Shown in pieces: positions 26,257-34,829 of a DNA stretch of 64,000 nt. Position 1 is the first letter of the stretch, and each line of letters starts with the position of its first letter. Location of the stretch: assembly GCF_003797765.1 (NCBI RefSeq), contig NZ_RKMB01000026.1, forward strand, positions 1-64,000, read 5' to 3'. Below the pieces are notes generated by a model, which saw only the letters and a list, made by a program, of their open reading frames with translations, did no database searches and was not told the origin of the DNA. The position numbers and the translations under genes are program-made. This DNA comes from Ramlibacter sp. WS9 (GTDB taxonomy: Bacteria > Pseudomonadota > Gammaproteobacteria > Burkholderiales > Burkholderiaceae_C).

Positions 26257-26742
26257 ATGAAACTTGCACCCAAGCACCTGATCGCCACCGGCCTCCTGGC
26301 CGCGCTCGGCTTTGCCGCCACCGCACAGACGCCTCCGCCGGCCGCCCCCGGCGCCGCACCGGCACCGATGGCGCGTGAGCATCACGGCCGGTTCGACCCG
26401 GCCAAGATGCAGGAGCGCATGGCACGCCGACAGGCCGCGCTGAAGCAGAAGCTGCAGCTGGCCCCGGCGCAAGAGAGCGCCTGGACGGCGTACACCTCGG
26501 CGATGAAGCCGCCGGCGCGCATGCAGCGCCCGGACCACGCCGAGTTCGCCAAGTTGACGACGCCTGAGCGCGTCGACCGCATGCGGGCCATGCACGCGGC
26601 TCGCGCTGCCGAAATGGACAAACGCGCCGACGCCACCAAGACCTTCTACGCCGCCCTCACGGCGGAGCAGAAGAAGGTGTTCGACGCGGAAAGCATGCAC
26701 CGCCGCGGCGGGCACCACGGCGGTCGTCACCACAAGGGCTGA
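26257..26742 (+). CDS. Spy/CpxP-like LTXXQ-type periplasmic protein
   Basis: 161 residues. Signal peptide ends at ALGFAATAQT; the mature protein is helical with LKQKLQLAPAQESAWTAYTSAM and FYAALTAEQKKVFDAE, the two LTxxQ-like turns of the Spy/CpxP fold. The C-terminus is a histidine/glycine tail (MHRRGGHHGGRHHKG) likely to bind metal. AAAGGAAAC precedes the ATG. Probably a stress-responsive periplasmic chaperone or metal buffer. Confidence 0.75.
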   Translation: MKLAPKHLIATGLLAALGFAATAQTPPPAAPGAAPAPMAREHHGRFDPAKMQERMARRQAALKQKLQLAPAQESAWTAYTSAMKPPARMQRPDHAEFAKLTTPERVDRMRAMHAARAAEMDKRADATKTFYAALTAEQKKVFDAESMHRRGGHHGGRHHKG

Positions 26743-27033
26743 TCAGCCCCGGGCGCCGGAGCTCAGCATCGCGCGTCGCGTCGCTTCGAAGCGCGCGCGG
26801 CGGCTCAGCAATTCGGACTGAACCTCGGCGCGTGTCATGGCATGCGCCGCGGGTTCGACGTTCGGCGCTCCTCGCACGAAGGTGCTGGCCTCGCCGGCCT
26901 TCGGCGGCCCGTCGGAACTGCCGGCGGCTGGAGTGCTTTGAGCTTGCGCGCCTGCAGCGGCCAGCAGGCCGGCCAGCCCCGACGGCGCCTGTAGGACTCG
27001 GGCGGCCGGTTCGAAGAGCCACAGCCCAAGTGA
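26743..27033 (-). pseudogene. DUF4148-like small secreted protein frame without a usable start
   Basis: On the minus strand an open frame reads a signal-like stretch GLAGLLAAAGAQAQS, then TFVRGAPNVEPAAHAMTRAEVQSELLSRRARFEATRR. That last part resembles the DUF4148 helix of small exported betaproteobacterial proteins. No ATG, GTG or TTG lies between the stop at 27034-27036 and the signal-like segment, so the start has been lost or the frame is broken. An internal ATG would drop the signal peptide. The stop codon directly abuts the convergent Spy-like gene. Confidence 0.35.
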
Positions 27034-27112
27034 TCAAGAACGCGTCCTACGTCGAGCTCATTCTGTCGCGCGCGCAACCTTCGCGCGGCGCGAAGCCTTC
27101 TAAGCTCGAGGC

Positions 27113-27508
27113 ATGCGCATCTCCGAACTGGCCCTACGGACCGGCGTCTCCACGCACGCGTTGCGGCACTACGAGCGGCTGGGCCTGTTGCGGCCGGCCC
27201 GCACCCCCGGCGGCTACCGCGACTACGCGGAGTCATCGCGGCGCGAGGTGATCTTCATCGCCATGTCGCGCAAGATCGGCTTTTCGCTCAAGGCCATCGC
27301 CGAACACCTGCCCGCGTATCGCTCAGGCCGCCTTGGCTTTGACGACATGATCGGTGCGATGCAACAGCGCATCGTCGAGGTCGATGGCGAGATCGCCGCG
27401 CTGCGGGCCCAGCGCGCGCAGGTCACGGACCACGTGCGGTGGTTGCGCGAGCAAAAGAAGAAGCACGCCCAAGCGACTCGTGTCAAGCGGGGCGCTGCGC
27501 GGGGGTGA
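27113..27508 (+). CDS. MerR family transcriptional regulator
   Basis: 131 residues. N-terminal HTH ([38 protein letters not shown]) and long coiled-coil dimer helix ([36 protein letters not shown]). There is no C-terminal cysteine cluster, so metal sensing is unlikely; the tail is basic (RVKRGAARG). It resembles aldehyde/stress-type or uncharacterised MerR proteins. Target unknown. Confidence 0.8.
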   Translation: MRISELALRTGVSTHALRHYERLGLLRPARTPGGYRDYAESSRREVIFIAMSRKIGFSLKAIAEHLPAYRSGRLGFDDMIGAMQQRIVEVDGEIAALRAQRAQVTDHVRWLREQKKKHAQATRVKRGAARG

Positions 27509-27599
27509 CAAGAAGTCTGCGCCCCGTCCTACACCTTTGCAAACAGCCCGGCAGTACAAGAAAAGTCTCACCCAAAAAACGAGAGACACCGGACTGCCT

Positions 27600-28376
27600 A
27601 TGAGCGACCTGAGCGACAACGTGCCGCCCGTCCCGCCGTTGACCGTGATGACAGTCAACATCCACAAGGGCTTCACGACCTTCAACCGCAAGTTCATCCT
27701 GCCCGAGCTGCGCGATGCCGTGCGGAAGGTCGGGGCGGACGTGGTGTTCCTGCAGGAGGTGCAGGGTACGCATGAAGAGCACGGGAAAAAGGTCAACGGC
27801 TGGCCCGAACTGCCGCACTACGAATTCCTCGCCGACAGCATCTGGCCGCAGTTTGCCTACGGCCGCAACATGGTCTATCCGAAGGGCCATCACGGCAACG
27901 CGATCATGTCGAAGTTTCCGATCGTGCACTACCAGAACCACGACGTCTCCATCGTCGGGCCGGAAAAGCGCGGCCTGCTGCATTGCGTGCTGGCGGTGCC
28001 GGGGCATGCCCACCAGGTGCACGCCATCTGCGTGCACCTGGGCCTGGCCGAAGCCCACCGCGTGCAGCAGCTGGAGCTGTTGTGCGAGATCGTCCGCACG
28101 GAAGTGCCCAAGGATGCGCCGCTCATCGTGGCGGGCGACTTCAACGACTGGCGCCGCCGCGCGCACGACCTGCTGTGGGACGGCGCCGGCCTGAAGGAGG
28201 TGTTCGTCACCGCCTACGGCGAGCCGGCCAAGACGTTCCCCGCGCGCTTCCCGGTGCTGGCACTTGACCGCATCTACGTGCGCAACGCCTCGGTGCACCT
28301 GCCCGTGGTACTGCCGCGCCGTCCCTGGTCGCACCTGTCGGACCACGCGCCGCTGGCGGCCGAGATCCATCTGTAG
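27600..28376 (+). CDS. ybhP: Endonuclease/exonuclease/phosphatase family protein (YbhP-like)
   Basis: 258 residues. EEP-fold motifs: [30 protein letters not shown] (metal-binding glutamate), [25 protein letters not shown] and [11 protein letters not shown] at the C-terminus (catalytic His). It starts 9 bp before the clsB gene, followed by ybhN, the same three-gene set as E. coli ybhP-clsB(ybhO)-ybhN. The family includes nucleases, sphingomyelinases and phosphoinositide phosphatases; linkage to a cardiolipin synthase favours a lipid substrate, which is inference. Confidence 0.85.
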   Translation: MSDLSDNVPPVPPLTVMTVNIHKGFTTFNRKFILPELRDAVRKVGADVVFLQEVQGTHEEHGKKVNGWPELPHYEFLADSIWPQFAYGRNMVYPKGHHGNAIMSKFPIVHYQNHDVSIVGPEKRGLLHCVLAVPGHAHQVHAICVHLGLAEAHRVQQLELLCEIVRTEVPKDAPLIVAGDFNDWRRRAHDLLWDGAGLKEVFVTAYGEPAKTFPARFPVLALDRIYVRNASVHLPVVLPRRPWSHLSDHAPLAAEIHL

Positions 28377-28385
28377 GAAGCAGCC

Positions 28386-29627
28386 ATGAGCAGCAGGTGG
28401 ATTCCCGGCAACGACATTCAACTCCTCGAAAACGGCGAGGAGTTCTTCCCGCGCGTCTTCGCCTGCATCGCCAATGCGAAGCAGGAGGTGGTGCTGGAAA
28501 CCTTCATCCTGTTCGAGGACAAGGTCGGCCTGCAGCTGCATCAGGCACTGATGGCGGCGGCAAGGCGTGGCGTGCAGGTGGACGTGACCGTCGACGGCTT
28601 CGGCTCGTCCGACCTGTCGGACCATTTCATTGGAACCCTGGCCGAGGCCGGCGTTCGCCTGCACGTGTTCGACCCGGGCAAACGCCTCCTGGGTTGGCGT
28701 TGGAACGTGCTGCGGCGCATGCACCGCAAGATCGTGGTGGTGGACGGCCACGTGGCCTTCGTCGGTGGCATCAACTACTCGGCCGACCATCTGGCCGATT
28801 TCGGGCCCGAGGCCAAGCAGGACTGGGCGGTGGAGATCCAAGGTCCGCTGGTGTCCGAGATCCACCGCTTCACCCACACCGCGTTGGCACAAGGCCAACG
28901 CTACCAGCGCACCCGCCAATGGTGGCGCAGCCGCAAGCAGGTGCGCGTGCAGACGCAGGACCAGCCGCACGCGGGTGAGGCCGCGGCGATGCTGGTGGTG
29001 CGCGACAACGGCGACCACTTCGGCGACATCGAGCGGCACTACCGCATCGCGATCCGCTCCGCGCGCAAGCGCATCATCATCGCCAACGCCTACTTCTTCC
29101 CCGGCTATCGCTTCATGAAGGAGCTGCGGCGCGCGGCGCGGCGCGGCGTCGACGTGCGCCTCATCCTGCAGGGCGAGCCCGACATGCCCATCGTCAAGAC
29201 GGCCGCGACGATGCTGTACCACCGGCTGCTCGGCGCCGGCGTGAAGATCTACGAATACTGCGAGAAGCCGCTGCACGGCAAGGTGGCGCTGATGGACGAC
29301 GAGTGGGCAACCGTCGGCTCCAGCAACCTCGACCCGCTGAGCCTGGCGCTCAACCTCGAGGCCAACGTGATCATCCGTGACCGCGCGTTCAACCAGGTGC
29401 TGAGCGAGCGCCTCGACAAGCTGATGTGCAGCAGCTGCAAACAGATCGACCGTGTCGAACTGGGGCAACCCAGCCGCTGGCAGGTCGCACGCAGCTTCTT
29501 CGCGTACCACTTCACGCGGCGCTATCCCGGCTGGGCTTCGTGGCTGCCGCGCCATGTGCCGCGCTTGCTGCCGGCGCTGGCGAGCCGCCTGCACCCGGCC
29601 TACGGCGACCAGGGCGGCAAGGAGTAG
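28386..29627 (+). CDS. clsB: Cardiolipin synthase B (phospholipase D family)
   Basis: 413 residues with two PLD catalytic motifs: MHRKIVVVDGHVAFVGGINY (about 118-137) and LHGKVALMDDEWATVGSSNLD (about 297-317). ClsB condenses phosphatidylglycerol with another phospholipid on the membrane. No N-terminal membrane segments, as expected for ClsB rather than ClsA. An RBS-like GGAAGCAGCC precedes the ATG. Middle gene of the ybhP-clsB-ybhN operon. Confidence 0.9.
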   Translation: MSSRWIPGNDIQLLENGEEFFPRVFACIANAKQEVVLETFILFEDKVGLQLHQALMAAARRGVQVDVTVDGFGSSDLSDHFIGTLAEAGVRLHVFDPGKRLLGWRWNVLRRMHRKIVVVDGHVAFVGGINYSADHLADFGPEAKQDWAVEIQGPLVSEIHRFTHTALAQGQRYQRTRQWWRSRKQVRVQTQDQPHAGEAAAMLVVRDNGDHFGDIERHYRIAIRSARKRIIIANAYFFPGYRFMKELRRAARRGVDVRLILQGEPDMPIVKTAATMLYHRLLGAGVKIYEYCEKPLHGKVALMDDEWATVGSSNLDPLSLALNLEANVIIRDRAFNQVLSERLDKLMCSSCKQIDRVELGQPSRWQVARSFFAYHFTRRYPGWASWLPRHVPRLLPALASRLHPAYGDQGGKE

Positions 29628-29630
29628 CCG

Positions 29631-30647
29631 GTGGCGACGCGCACCTTGCCTCGCAACGCACTGGTCAAGCCCCGCCCGCGCCGGGCCGCTGGGACGCGCG
29701 AGCAGCCGGACAGCGACACGTCGCCTCCATGGTGGAGGTGGACCAGGCGCGGCTTGTCGCTGCTGTTCTTCGCCGCCGTCGCTTATCTGCTGGTGCGCTA
29801 TGCGCGCAACATCGACTGGGACGACGTGCTGGCCTCGGTCCGCAACACGCCTGCGCCGACACTGCTGGCGGCTGCCGTCCTGGCGGCGACGAGTCACGCG
29901 CTCTACAGCTGCTTCGACCTGTTCGGCAAGCGCTACACCGGCCACACCTTGACCACCCGCACCGTGATGAGCGTCAATTTCGTCAGCTACGCCTTCAACC
30001 TGTGCATTGGCTCGCTCGTGGGCGGCGTGGCTTTCCGCTACCGGCTCTATTCGCGGCTGGGCCTGGGCCAGGGCGTGATCACCCGCATCGTCACGTTGAG
30101 CATGCTGACCAACTGGGTTGGCTACATGCTGCTGGCCGGCCTGCTGTTCGCCATCCACCCGCTGGTGCTGCCGCCCAGCTGGCAGATGGGCAACCACGGC
30201 CTGCAGTGGATAGGCGGCGCACTCGTGCTCGCCGCCATCGGCTATGTCGCCGCCTGCGTGCGCTGGCACGACCATGTGTGGACGGTGCGCGGGCACGAGC
30301 TGTTCCTGCCGCCGCCGCGCATGGCCGCGCTGCAGTTGCTCATCTCGTGCATCAACTGGAGCGTGATGGGCGGCGTGGTCTACCTGCTGCTGCAGGGCCG
30401 GGTGCCGTATACAGACGTGCTCGCCGTGCTGCTGATTGGCGCCATCGCCGGGGTGATCGCGCACGTGCCGGCCGGCCTGGGCGTCTTCGAATTCGTCTTC
30501 ATCGCGCTGCTGTCGCATCAGGCGTCGGAGGGCCAGCTTCTGGCCGCGCTGCTGGGCTACCGCGCCATCTATTACATCGTGCCGCTGGTGGCGGCATCCC
30601 TGCTCTACCTGGCGATGGAACTGCGCGCCAGAAAGAAAGCGACATGA
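29631..30647 (+). CDS. ybhN: UPF0104/YbhN family membrane protein (LPG synthase transmembrane region-like)
   Basis: 338 residues from a GTG 3 bp after clsB. About eight membrane segments. Family hallmarks: NFVSYAFNLCIGSLVGGVAFRYRLYSRLGLG (residues about 110-140) and IAHVPAGLGVFEFVFIALL (near 283-301), the GxGxxE-type motif of the lysylphosphatidylglycerol synthase transmembrane domain. The N-terminus is basic and disordered. Conserved neighbourhood with clsB argues for phospholipid flipping or headgroup modification. Confidence 0.85.
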   Translation: MATRTLPRNALVKPRPRRAAGTREQPDSDTSPPWWRWTRRGLSLLFFAAVAYLLVRYARNIDWDDVLASVRNTPAPTLLAAAVLAATSHALYSCFDLFGKRYTGHTLTTRTVMSVNFVSYAFNLCIGSLVGGVAFRYRLYSRLGLGQGVITRIVTLSMLTNWVGYMLLAGLLFAIHPLVLPPSWQMGNHGLQWIGGALVLAAIGYVAACVRWHDHVWTVRGHELFLPPPRMAALQLLISCINWSVMGGVVYLLLQGRVPYTDVLAVLLIGAIAGVIAHVPAGLGVFEFVFIALLSHQASEGQLLAALLGYRAIYYIVPLVAASLLYLAMELRARKKAT

Positions 30648-31354
30648 TGGAAGCGCGGCTGGCCAGCGATACCGATCTCGCAGGCTTCCGCGAAGAAGCG
30701 CGTGTGCTGCTGTCCCAGCAGGTGCCACCGGAATCCGTGCAGTGGCACACCGACCATGCGCAGAACAGCGAGCTCTTTGCCGACCCGCCGCAGGCCGCCG
30801 ACAGCCGGCCCCAGGGCGTGCCCAAGGCCGCTTCGGCCATCGTGCCCGCGTCTTTCCTGCGGCTCTGCGAGACCGTGGTGCTGCACCACGACCCGGAACG
30901 CTTCGCGCTGCTGTACCGGCTGCTGTGGCGCCTGGTGCACGAGCCCGGCCTGCGCCACGACCCGGTCGACCCGGACATGCTGCACGCGCACCAGATGGGG
31001 CAATCAGTGCGGCGCGACGTCCACAAGATGAAGGCCTTCGTGCGCTTCCAGACTGTGCAGGACGGCCCGACGCCGGCGCTGCAGGTGGCATGGTTCGAAC
31101 CCGCGCACCACATCGTCGAGTTCGCCGCGCCGTGGTTCGCGAAGCGCTCGCCCGATTCGCGCTGGGCCATCCTTACGCCGGAGCGTTCGGTGGAATGGGA
31201 CGGCCGCCAGCTGCACTTCGCACCCGGCCTGCCGCGCGCCGAAGCGCCCCCGGCCGACGCGCACGAAGGCCACTGGCTCGAGGCGTATCGCCGGGTGTTC
31301 GGCGCGCACGCCAAGGCGTCGCCCAGTGCTCCTTACTGCAGCACGCCGTCTTGA
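30644..31354 (+). CDS. DUF4130 protein lacking the usual uracil-DNA glycosylase domain
   Basis: 236 residues; ATG overlaps the ybhN stop. The core FLRLCETVVLHHDPERFALLYRLLWRLVHEPGLRHDP and GQSVRRDVHKMKAFVRF matches the DUF4130 (TIGR03915) region that is normally fused to a UdgX-type uracil-DNA glycosylase or encoded next to a radical-SAM partner (PF04055-type, TIGR03916). Here the protein ends shortly after HWLEAYRRVFGAHAKA with an unrelated tail, and the next gene is an unrelated SnoaL protein on the opposite strand overlapping 22 bp. Truncation of an ancestral fusion is likely. Confidence 0.75.
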   Translation: MMEARLASDTDLAGFREEARVLLSQQVPPESVQWHTDHAQNSELFADPPQAADSRPQGVPKAASAIVPASFLRLCETVVLHHDPERFALLYRLLWRLVHEPGLRHDPVDPDMLHAHQMGQSVRRDVHKMKAFVRFQTVQDGPTPALQVAWFEPAHHIVEFAAPWFAKRSPDSRWAILTPERSVEWDGRQLHFAPGLPRAEAPPADAHEGHWLEAYRRVFGAHAKASPSAPYCSTPS

Positions 31355-31689
31355 TACGACGCGCCGAAGTACACGTCGACCCGCGAGATGCGCCCGTCGA
31401 CGAACGTCAGGAATTCAGTATTACGGAACGACTTGCCGCCCGCGGAGGAGCACAGGTAGGTGACGAAAGCCTTGTCGCCGTCGATCACGATCTTCTCGAT
31501 CTGCTGTTCGCGCGCGGCTTCGTTGCTGGGCCAGCAACGCTCGAAGTAAGTGGCGCGATCGATCGCGTCGTCGTTGGGGCTGGTGAAGATGAAGTCGTCC
31601 GCGAGCAGTGCTTCGGCGGCCTCGCGGTTCTCGCTCTCGTACGCGCCGAAGTAGGCGTGCACGAGGCCGGTCAGTTTGTTGTCTTGCAT
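31333..31689 (-). CDS. SnoaL/DUF4440-like (NTF2 fold) protein
   Basis: 118 residues from the ATG at 31689. NTF2-like pattern: LVHAYFGAYESENREAAEALLADDFIFTSP then FRNTEFLTFVDGRISRVDVYFG. Small cone-shaped ligand-binding or isomerase-like proteins share this fold; function not predictable. Convergent with the DUF4130 gene, overlapping its 3' end. Confidence 0.8.
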   Translation of the reverse strand: MQDNKLTGLVHAYFGAYESENREAAEALLADDFIFTSPNDDAIDRATYFERCWPSNEAAREQQIEKIVIDGDKAFVTYLCSSAGGKSFRNTEFLTFVDGRISRVDVYFGASYQDGVLQ

Positions 31690-31717
31690 GGGCGATTTTA
31701 ACCGTCCCATGTAAAGA

Positions 31718-31736
31718 GCCCGCCGTGGTGGCGGGC
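31718..31736 (-). terminator. Rho-independent terminator after the 31748 gene
   Basis: Seven-base perfect stem (GCCCGCC/GGCGGGC), 5-nt loop, followed on the minus strand by TCTTTAC and preceded on the other side by AAAGA, 12 bases past the stop codon of the exported hypothetical. Confidence 0.6.
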
Positions 31737-31747
31737 CCGGATTCCGT

Positions 31748-32212
31748 CTACCGCGCAGGCCCTGCGCCCGCCGCGGACGTGTCCACCTCGCTCACCCCAT
31801 GCCGCGCGCGGGTGATCGTGCGCTTGAGGGCGCGCGTGACCTTCTTGGCGCTTCGCTGGTCTTTCGCCACGCTCTTGTCGGGTGCCGGTGCCGCGTCCTT
31901 GCGCAGCGTCACATCCGAGTTGGATGCCGCGATCACATCGGGGGCCTCGTCGCGGCGCGCCTGACGGATGTCGTCGAGCCCTGTCGGCTTACCCAGGCGC
32001 AGGGTGCGCTCGGCCACCGCGTTGCCCTGCACGCCGATGCCGCCCTGCGCCACGCCGGCTTGTGCCCCCAGGCCGCCTTGCGCACCCGCCATGGCGGGGC
32101 GGCCTTCGAACACCGCGGCCGCGCCGGATTGCCCATGGGCCTCACCCAGCGTCAGCAGCAATGCCGCCAGGGCCACCAGGACCCAGTGATACGGAGTGTG
32201 TTGAATCTTCAT
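31748..32212 (-). CDS. Hypothetical exported glycine-rich protein
   Basis: 154 residues. Signal peptide (VLVALAALLLTLGEAHGQS), then a Gly/Ala/Gln-rich segment (GAQGGLGAQAGVAQGGIGVQG) and a basic, charged C-terminal half (DQRSAKKVTRALKRTITRARHG). No family recognised. Ends before a good terminator and is divergent from minC. Confidence 0.6.
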   Translation of the reverse strand: MKIQHTPYHWVLVALAALLLTLGEAHGQSGAAAVFEGRPAMAGAQGGLGAQAGVAQGGIGVQGNAVAERTLRLGKPTGLDDIRQARRDEAPDVIAASNSDVTLRKDAAPAPDKSVAKDQRSAKKVTRALKRTITRARHGVSEVDTSAAGAGPAR

Positions 32213-32365
32213 GGCAACTCCTTTGAAAGTGTCGCCAGTCCAGTGTGGGCCCCAGCACGGTGCGCGTCAGGTGCATTTGGCAACAGAATCTGTAGGACGG
32301 CGCTGGCGGACGGCTGTTAAGATTCGGCGCTTTTTGCACCCGTCTTTTCGCAAACCCACTGTTCA

Positions 32366-33163
32366 ATGACCGTTGCCCTCGCAGGACGCGCCCCTGCCAC
32401 CTTCGAGATCAAAAGCGCCAACCTGCCCCTGGTCTCGCTGCTGCTCAAATCGGCCGACCTGGCCGCGCTGTCCGCCGAACTGAAGGCCCGCTTCGGCGAC
32501 ATCCCCGATTTCTTCGACAACGACCCGCTGGTGCTGGACCTGTCGCCGCTGCAGGCGCAGGGGGACGTGCGGGTGGACTATCCGCAATTGCTGTCGCTGC
32601 TGCGCGAATACCGCGTGATGCCGGTGGCGGTGAAGGGCGGGAATGAGGGGCAGATGAAGGCGGCGCTGCAGGCGGGCCTGGCGTCGGGGGCGGATGCGAA
32701 GACATGGACGCCGGATCCAGTCCGGCATGACAGCCCTTCCGCCGCGAATGACAGCCCTTCTGGCCCGCGCGACGTTCCGGCGCCCGCCCAGCCCGTTCGC
32801 ACCGAGCCCGCCGAAGGCCTCGTATCCGCTCTCGTCATCGACAGGCCGCTGCGCTCGGGCCAGCAGATTTACGCGCGCGGGCGCGACCTCGTCGTCCTCA
32901 GCATGGTGAACCCCGGCGCCGAAGTCATCGCCGACGGCCACATCCACGTCTACGCGCCGCTGCGCGGCAAGGCCATCGCCGGCGCGCGCGGCAACACCCA
33001 GGCCCGCATCATCTCGCTGTGCATGGAGCCGGAGCTCATTTCCATCGCGGGTGTGTACCGCACCAGCGAAATCCCCTTGCCCCCGGACATTCTCTCCAAG
33101 CCCACCCAGGTGCGGCTGGTCGGCGGGGCCGAAGGCAAGCTGGTGATGGACCCGATCAAGTAA
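32366..33163 (+). CDS. minC: Septum site-determining protein MinC
   Basis: 265 residues. N-terminal FtsZ-inhibiting domain (residues 1-105) and C-terminal beta-helix (about 155-265) with GQQIYARGRDLVVLSMVNPGAEVIADGHIHVYAPLRGKAIAG, the MinD-binding and dimerisation region. Between them the linker (about 112-150) is encoded by a REP-like palindrome plus a duplicated 13-base segment (ATGACAGCCCTTC twice), so part of the linker is repeat DNA read in frame. First gene of minCDE; it blocks Z-ring formation away from mid-cell. Confidence 0.95.
   Translation: MTVALAGRAPATFEIKSANLPLVSLLLKSADLAALSAELKARFGDIPDFFDNDPLVLDLSPLQAQGDVRVDYPQLLSLLREYRVMPVAVKGGNEGQMKAALQAGLASGADAKTWTPDPVRHDSPSAANDSPSGPRDVPAPAQPVRTEPAEGLVSALVIDRPLRSGQQIYARGRDLVVLSMVNPGAEVIADGHIHVYAPLRGKAIAGARGNTQARIISLCMEPELISIAGVYRTSEIPLPPDILSKPTQVRLVGGAEGKLVMDPIK
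32703..32729. repeat. REP-like repeat inside minC
   Basis: Inverted copy of the 5088 and 21297 repeats (CATGGACGCCGGAT...TCCGGCATG), read through in frame as TWTPDPVRH. Two copies of ATGACAGCCCTTC follow at 32727-32739 and 32748-32760. Confidence 0.75.
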
Positions 33164-33180
33164 CTCAAGGACTTTCACTC

Positions 33181-33996
33181 ATGGCAAGAATCATCGTCGT
33201 CACTTCCGGCAAGGGCGGGGTGGGCAAGACCACCACCAGCGCCAGCTTCGCCTCGGGCCTGGCGCTGGCCGGCCACAAGACCGCCGTGATCGACTTCGAC
33301 GTCGGCCTGCGCAACCTCGACCTCATCATGGGCTGCGAGCGGCGCGTGGTGTACGACCTCATCAACGTGATCCAGGGCGAGGCCAACCTGAACCAGGCGC
33401 TCATCAAGGACAAGCAGTGCGAGAACCTCTTCGTTCTGGCCGCGTCCCAGACGCGTGACAAGGAAGCGCTGACCAAGGAAGGCGTGGAGAAAGTGCTGAA
33501 GGACATCGGCGAGATGGGCTTCGAATACATCGTCTGCGACTCGCCCGCCGGCATCGAAACCGGCGCGCTGATGGCGATGCACTTCGCCGATGAGGCACTC
33601 GTCGTCACCAACCCGGAAGTCTCGTCCGTGCGCGACTCCGACCGCATCCTCGGCATGCTGGCCTCCAAGACCAAGCGCGCCATCGAGGGCAAGGAGCCCA
33701 TCAAGGAGCACCTGCTCATCACGCGTTACAACCCGAACCGCGTGGACCAGGGCCAGATGCTGTCGCTGGAAGACATCCAGGACATCCTGCGCATCAAGCT
33801 CATCGGTGTCATCCCGGAAAGCGAGTCGGTGCTGCAAGCGTCGAACCAGGGCACGCCGGCGGTGCACATGAAGGGCACGGATGTGTCCGAGGCGTACAAG
33901 GACGTGATCGACCGCTTCCTCGGCCAGGACAAGCCGATGCGCTTCGTCGACGCGCAGAAGACGGGCTTCCTGAAGCGCCTGTTCGGAGCCAAGTAA
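33181..33996 (+). CDS. minD: Septum site-determining ATPase MinD
   Basis: 271 residues, normal length. Deviant Walker A GKGGVGKTTTSASFASG at residues 10-26, switch IDFDVGLRNLDLIMG, and a C-terminal amphipathic membrane-targeting helix (GFLKRLFGAK). ATP-bound MinD recruits MinC to the membrane and is released by MinE. It starts 17 bp after minC and ends 3 bp before minE. Confidence 0.97.
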   Translation: MARIIVVTSGKGGVGKTTTSASFASGLALAGHKTAVIDFDVGLRNLDLIMGCERRVVYDLINVIQGEANLNQALIKDKQCENLFVLAASQTRDKEALTKEGVEKVLKDIGEMGFEYIVCDSPAGIETGALMAMHFADEALVVTNPEVSSVRDSDRILGMLASKTKRAIEGKEPIKEHLLITRYNPNRVDQGQMLSLEDIQDILRIKLIGVIPESESVLQASNQGTPAVHMKGTDVSEAYKDVIDRFLGQDKPMRFVDAQKTGFLKRLFGAK

Positions 33997-33999
33997 CCG

Positions 34000-34263
34000 A
34001 TGGCATCCTTCCTTTCCTTCCTGCTGGGCGAGAAAAAAAAGACCGCCAGCGTCGCCAAAGAGCGGCTCCAGATCATCCTGGCGCACGAGCGCAGCGGCCG
34101 CAACGCGAGCCAGCCCGACTACCTGCCGGCCCTGCAGCGCGAGCTCGTCGCCGTGATCAGCAAATACATCAAGATCGGCCCGCAAGACCTGAAGGTCAGC
34201 CTCGAGCGCCAGGACAACCTGGAAGTGCTGGAGGTGAAGATCGAGCTGCCCGACAGCAAGTGA
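34000..34263 (+). CDS. minE: Cell division topological specificity factor MinE
   Basis: 87 residues. The N-terminal membrane-sensing and MinD-contact region ([28 protein letters not shown]) and the C-terminal dimer domain ([20 protein letters not shown]) are intact. It stimulates MinD ATPase, driving pole-to-pole oscillation. The run of lysines from AAAAAAAA at 34031-34038 is a slippery homopolymer but the frame is intact. Confidence 0.96.
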   Translation: MASFLSFLLGEKKKTASVAKERLQIILAHERSGRNASQPDYLPALQRELVAVISKYIKIGPQDLKVSLERQDNLEVLEVKIELPDSK

Positions 34264-34319
34264 TTTCGGTTGTCTTTGCCTGACTTGACACACCGCGACG
34301 AGCAGCAGATAAACGCAAT

Positions 34320-34829
34320 ATGACCTCCCCCGTTACCGTGCGCGTGACGCACCGTTACAGCGTGTCGTCGGAGCGTGTGTTCGATGCCTGGCTCAACCCT
34401 GCGTTGGCGGCCCGCTTCCTCTTCGCCACCCGCACCGGCAACATCCTTCACTGCGAGATCGATCCTTCGGTCGGCGGTGAATTCACCGTCACCGACAGAC
34501 GGCCCACCGCCGACGGCGACGAAAGCTTCTTCGACGCGCAGCACCGCGGTGTGTATGTCGAGATCGCACGGCCCCACCGCCTCGCGTTCGACTTCAACGT
34601 CGAGCCTTATTCCGATGAGCCGACGCGGGTCGTCATCGACATCGTCTCCATGGGCCCGAACCTGTGCGAGCTGGTGTTGACGCACAACCTGGGCAGCGAC
34701 GAAACGGCGCAGGTCAACGCCGACCGGACGCGCAAAGGCTGGGCCACCATGCTCGCCCAGTTGGACAAGGTGCTCACCACCCGCACCTGGGGCGGGCTGG
34801 GCGGCTTCAAGGGCCCAGGAAGCGCTTGA
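34320..34829 (+). CDS. SRPBCC (AHSA1-like) domain protein
   Basis: 169 residues. START-like/AHSA1 pattern: VTHRYSVSSERVFDAWLNPALAARFLFAT at the N-terminus and a helix near the C-terminus (RKGWATMLAQLDKVLTTRTW). Such proteins bind small hydrophobic ligands; some are Hsp90 activator-like. Monocistronic, 56 bp after minE, overlapping the convergent hydrolase by 23 bp. Confidence 0.82.
   Translation: MTSPVTVRVTHRYSVSSERVFDAWLNPALAARFLFATRTGNILHCEIDPSVGGEFTVTDRRPTADGDESFFDAQHRGVYVEIARPHRLAFDFNVEPYSDEPTRVVIDIVSMGPNLCELVLTHNLGSDETAQVNADRTRKGWATMLAQLDKVLTTRTWGGLGGFKGPGSA

Noticed and set aside
27483-31091. Very long minus-strand open frame opposite the ybhP-clsB-ybhN operon
   Set aside because: Arg/His/Gln/Val-rich translation typical of a shadow frame in high-GC DNA; the plus-strand genes have clear family motifs.
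34031-34038. Possible frameshift at the A8 run in minE
   Set aside because: The reading frame through the run gives an intact MinE of normal length.
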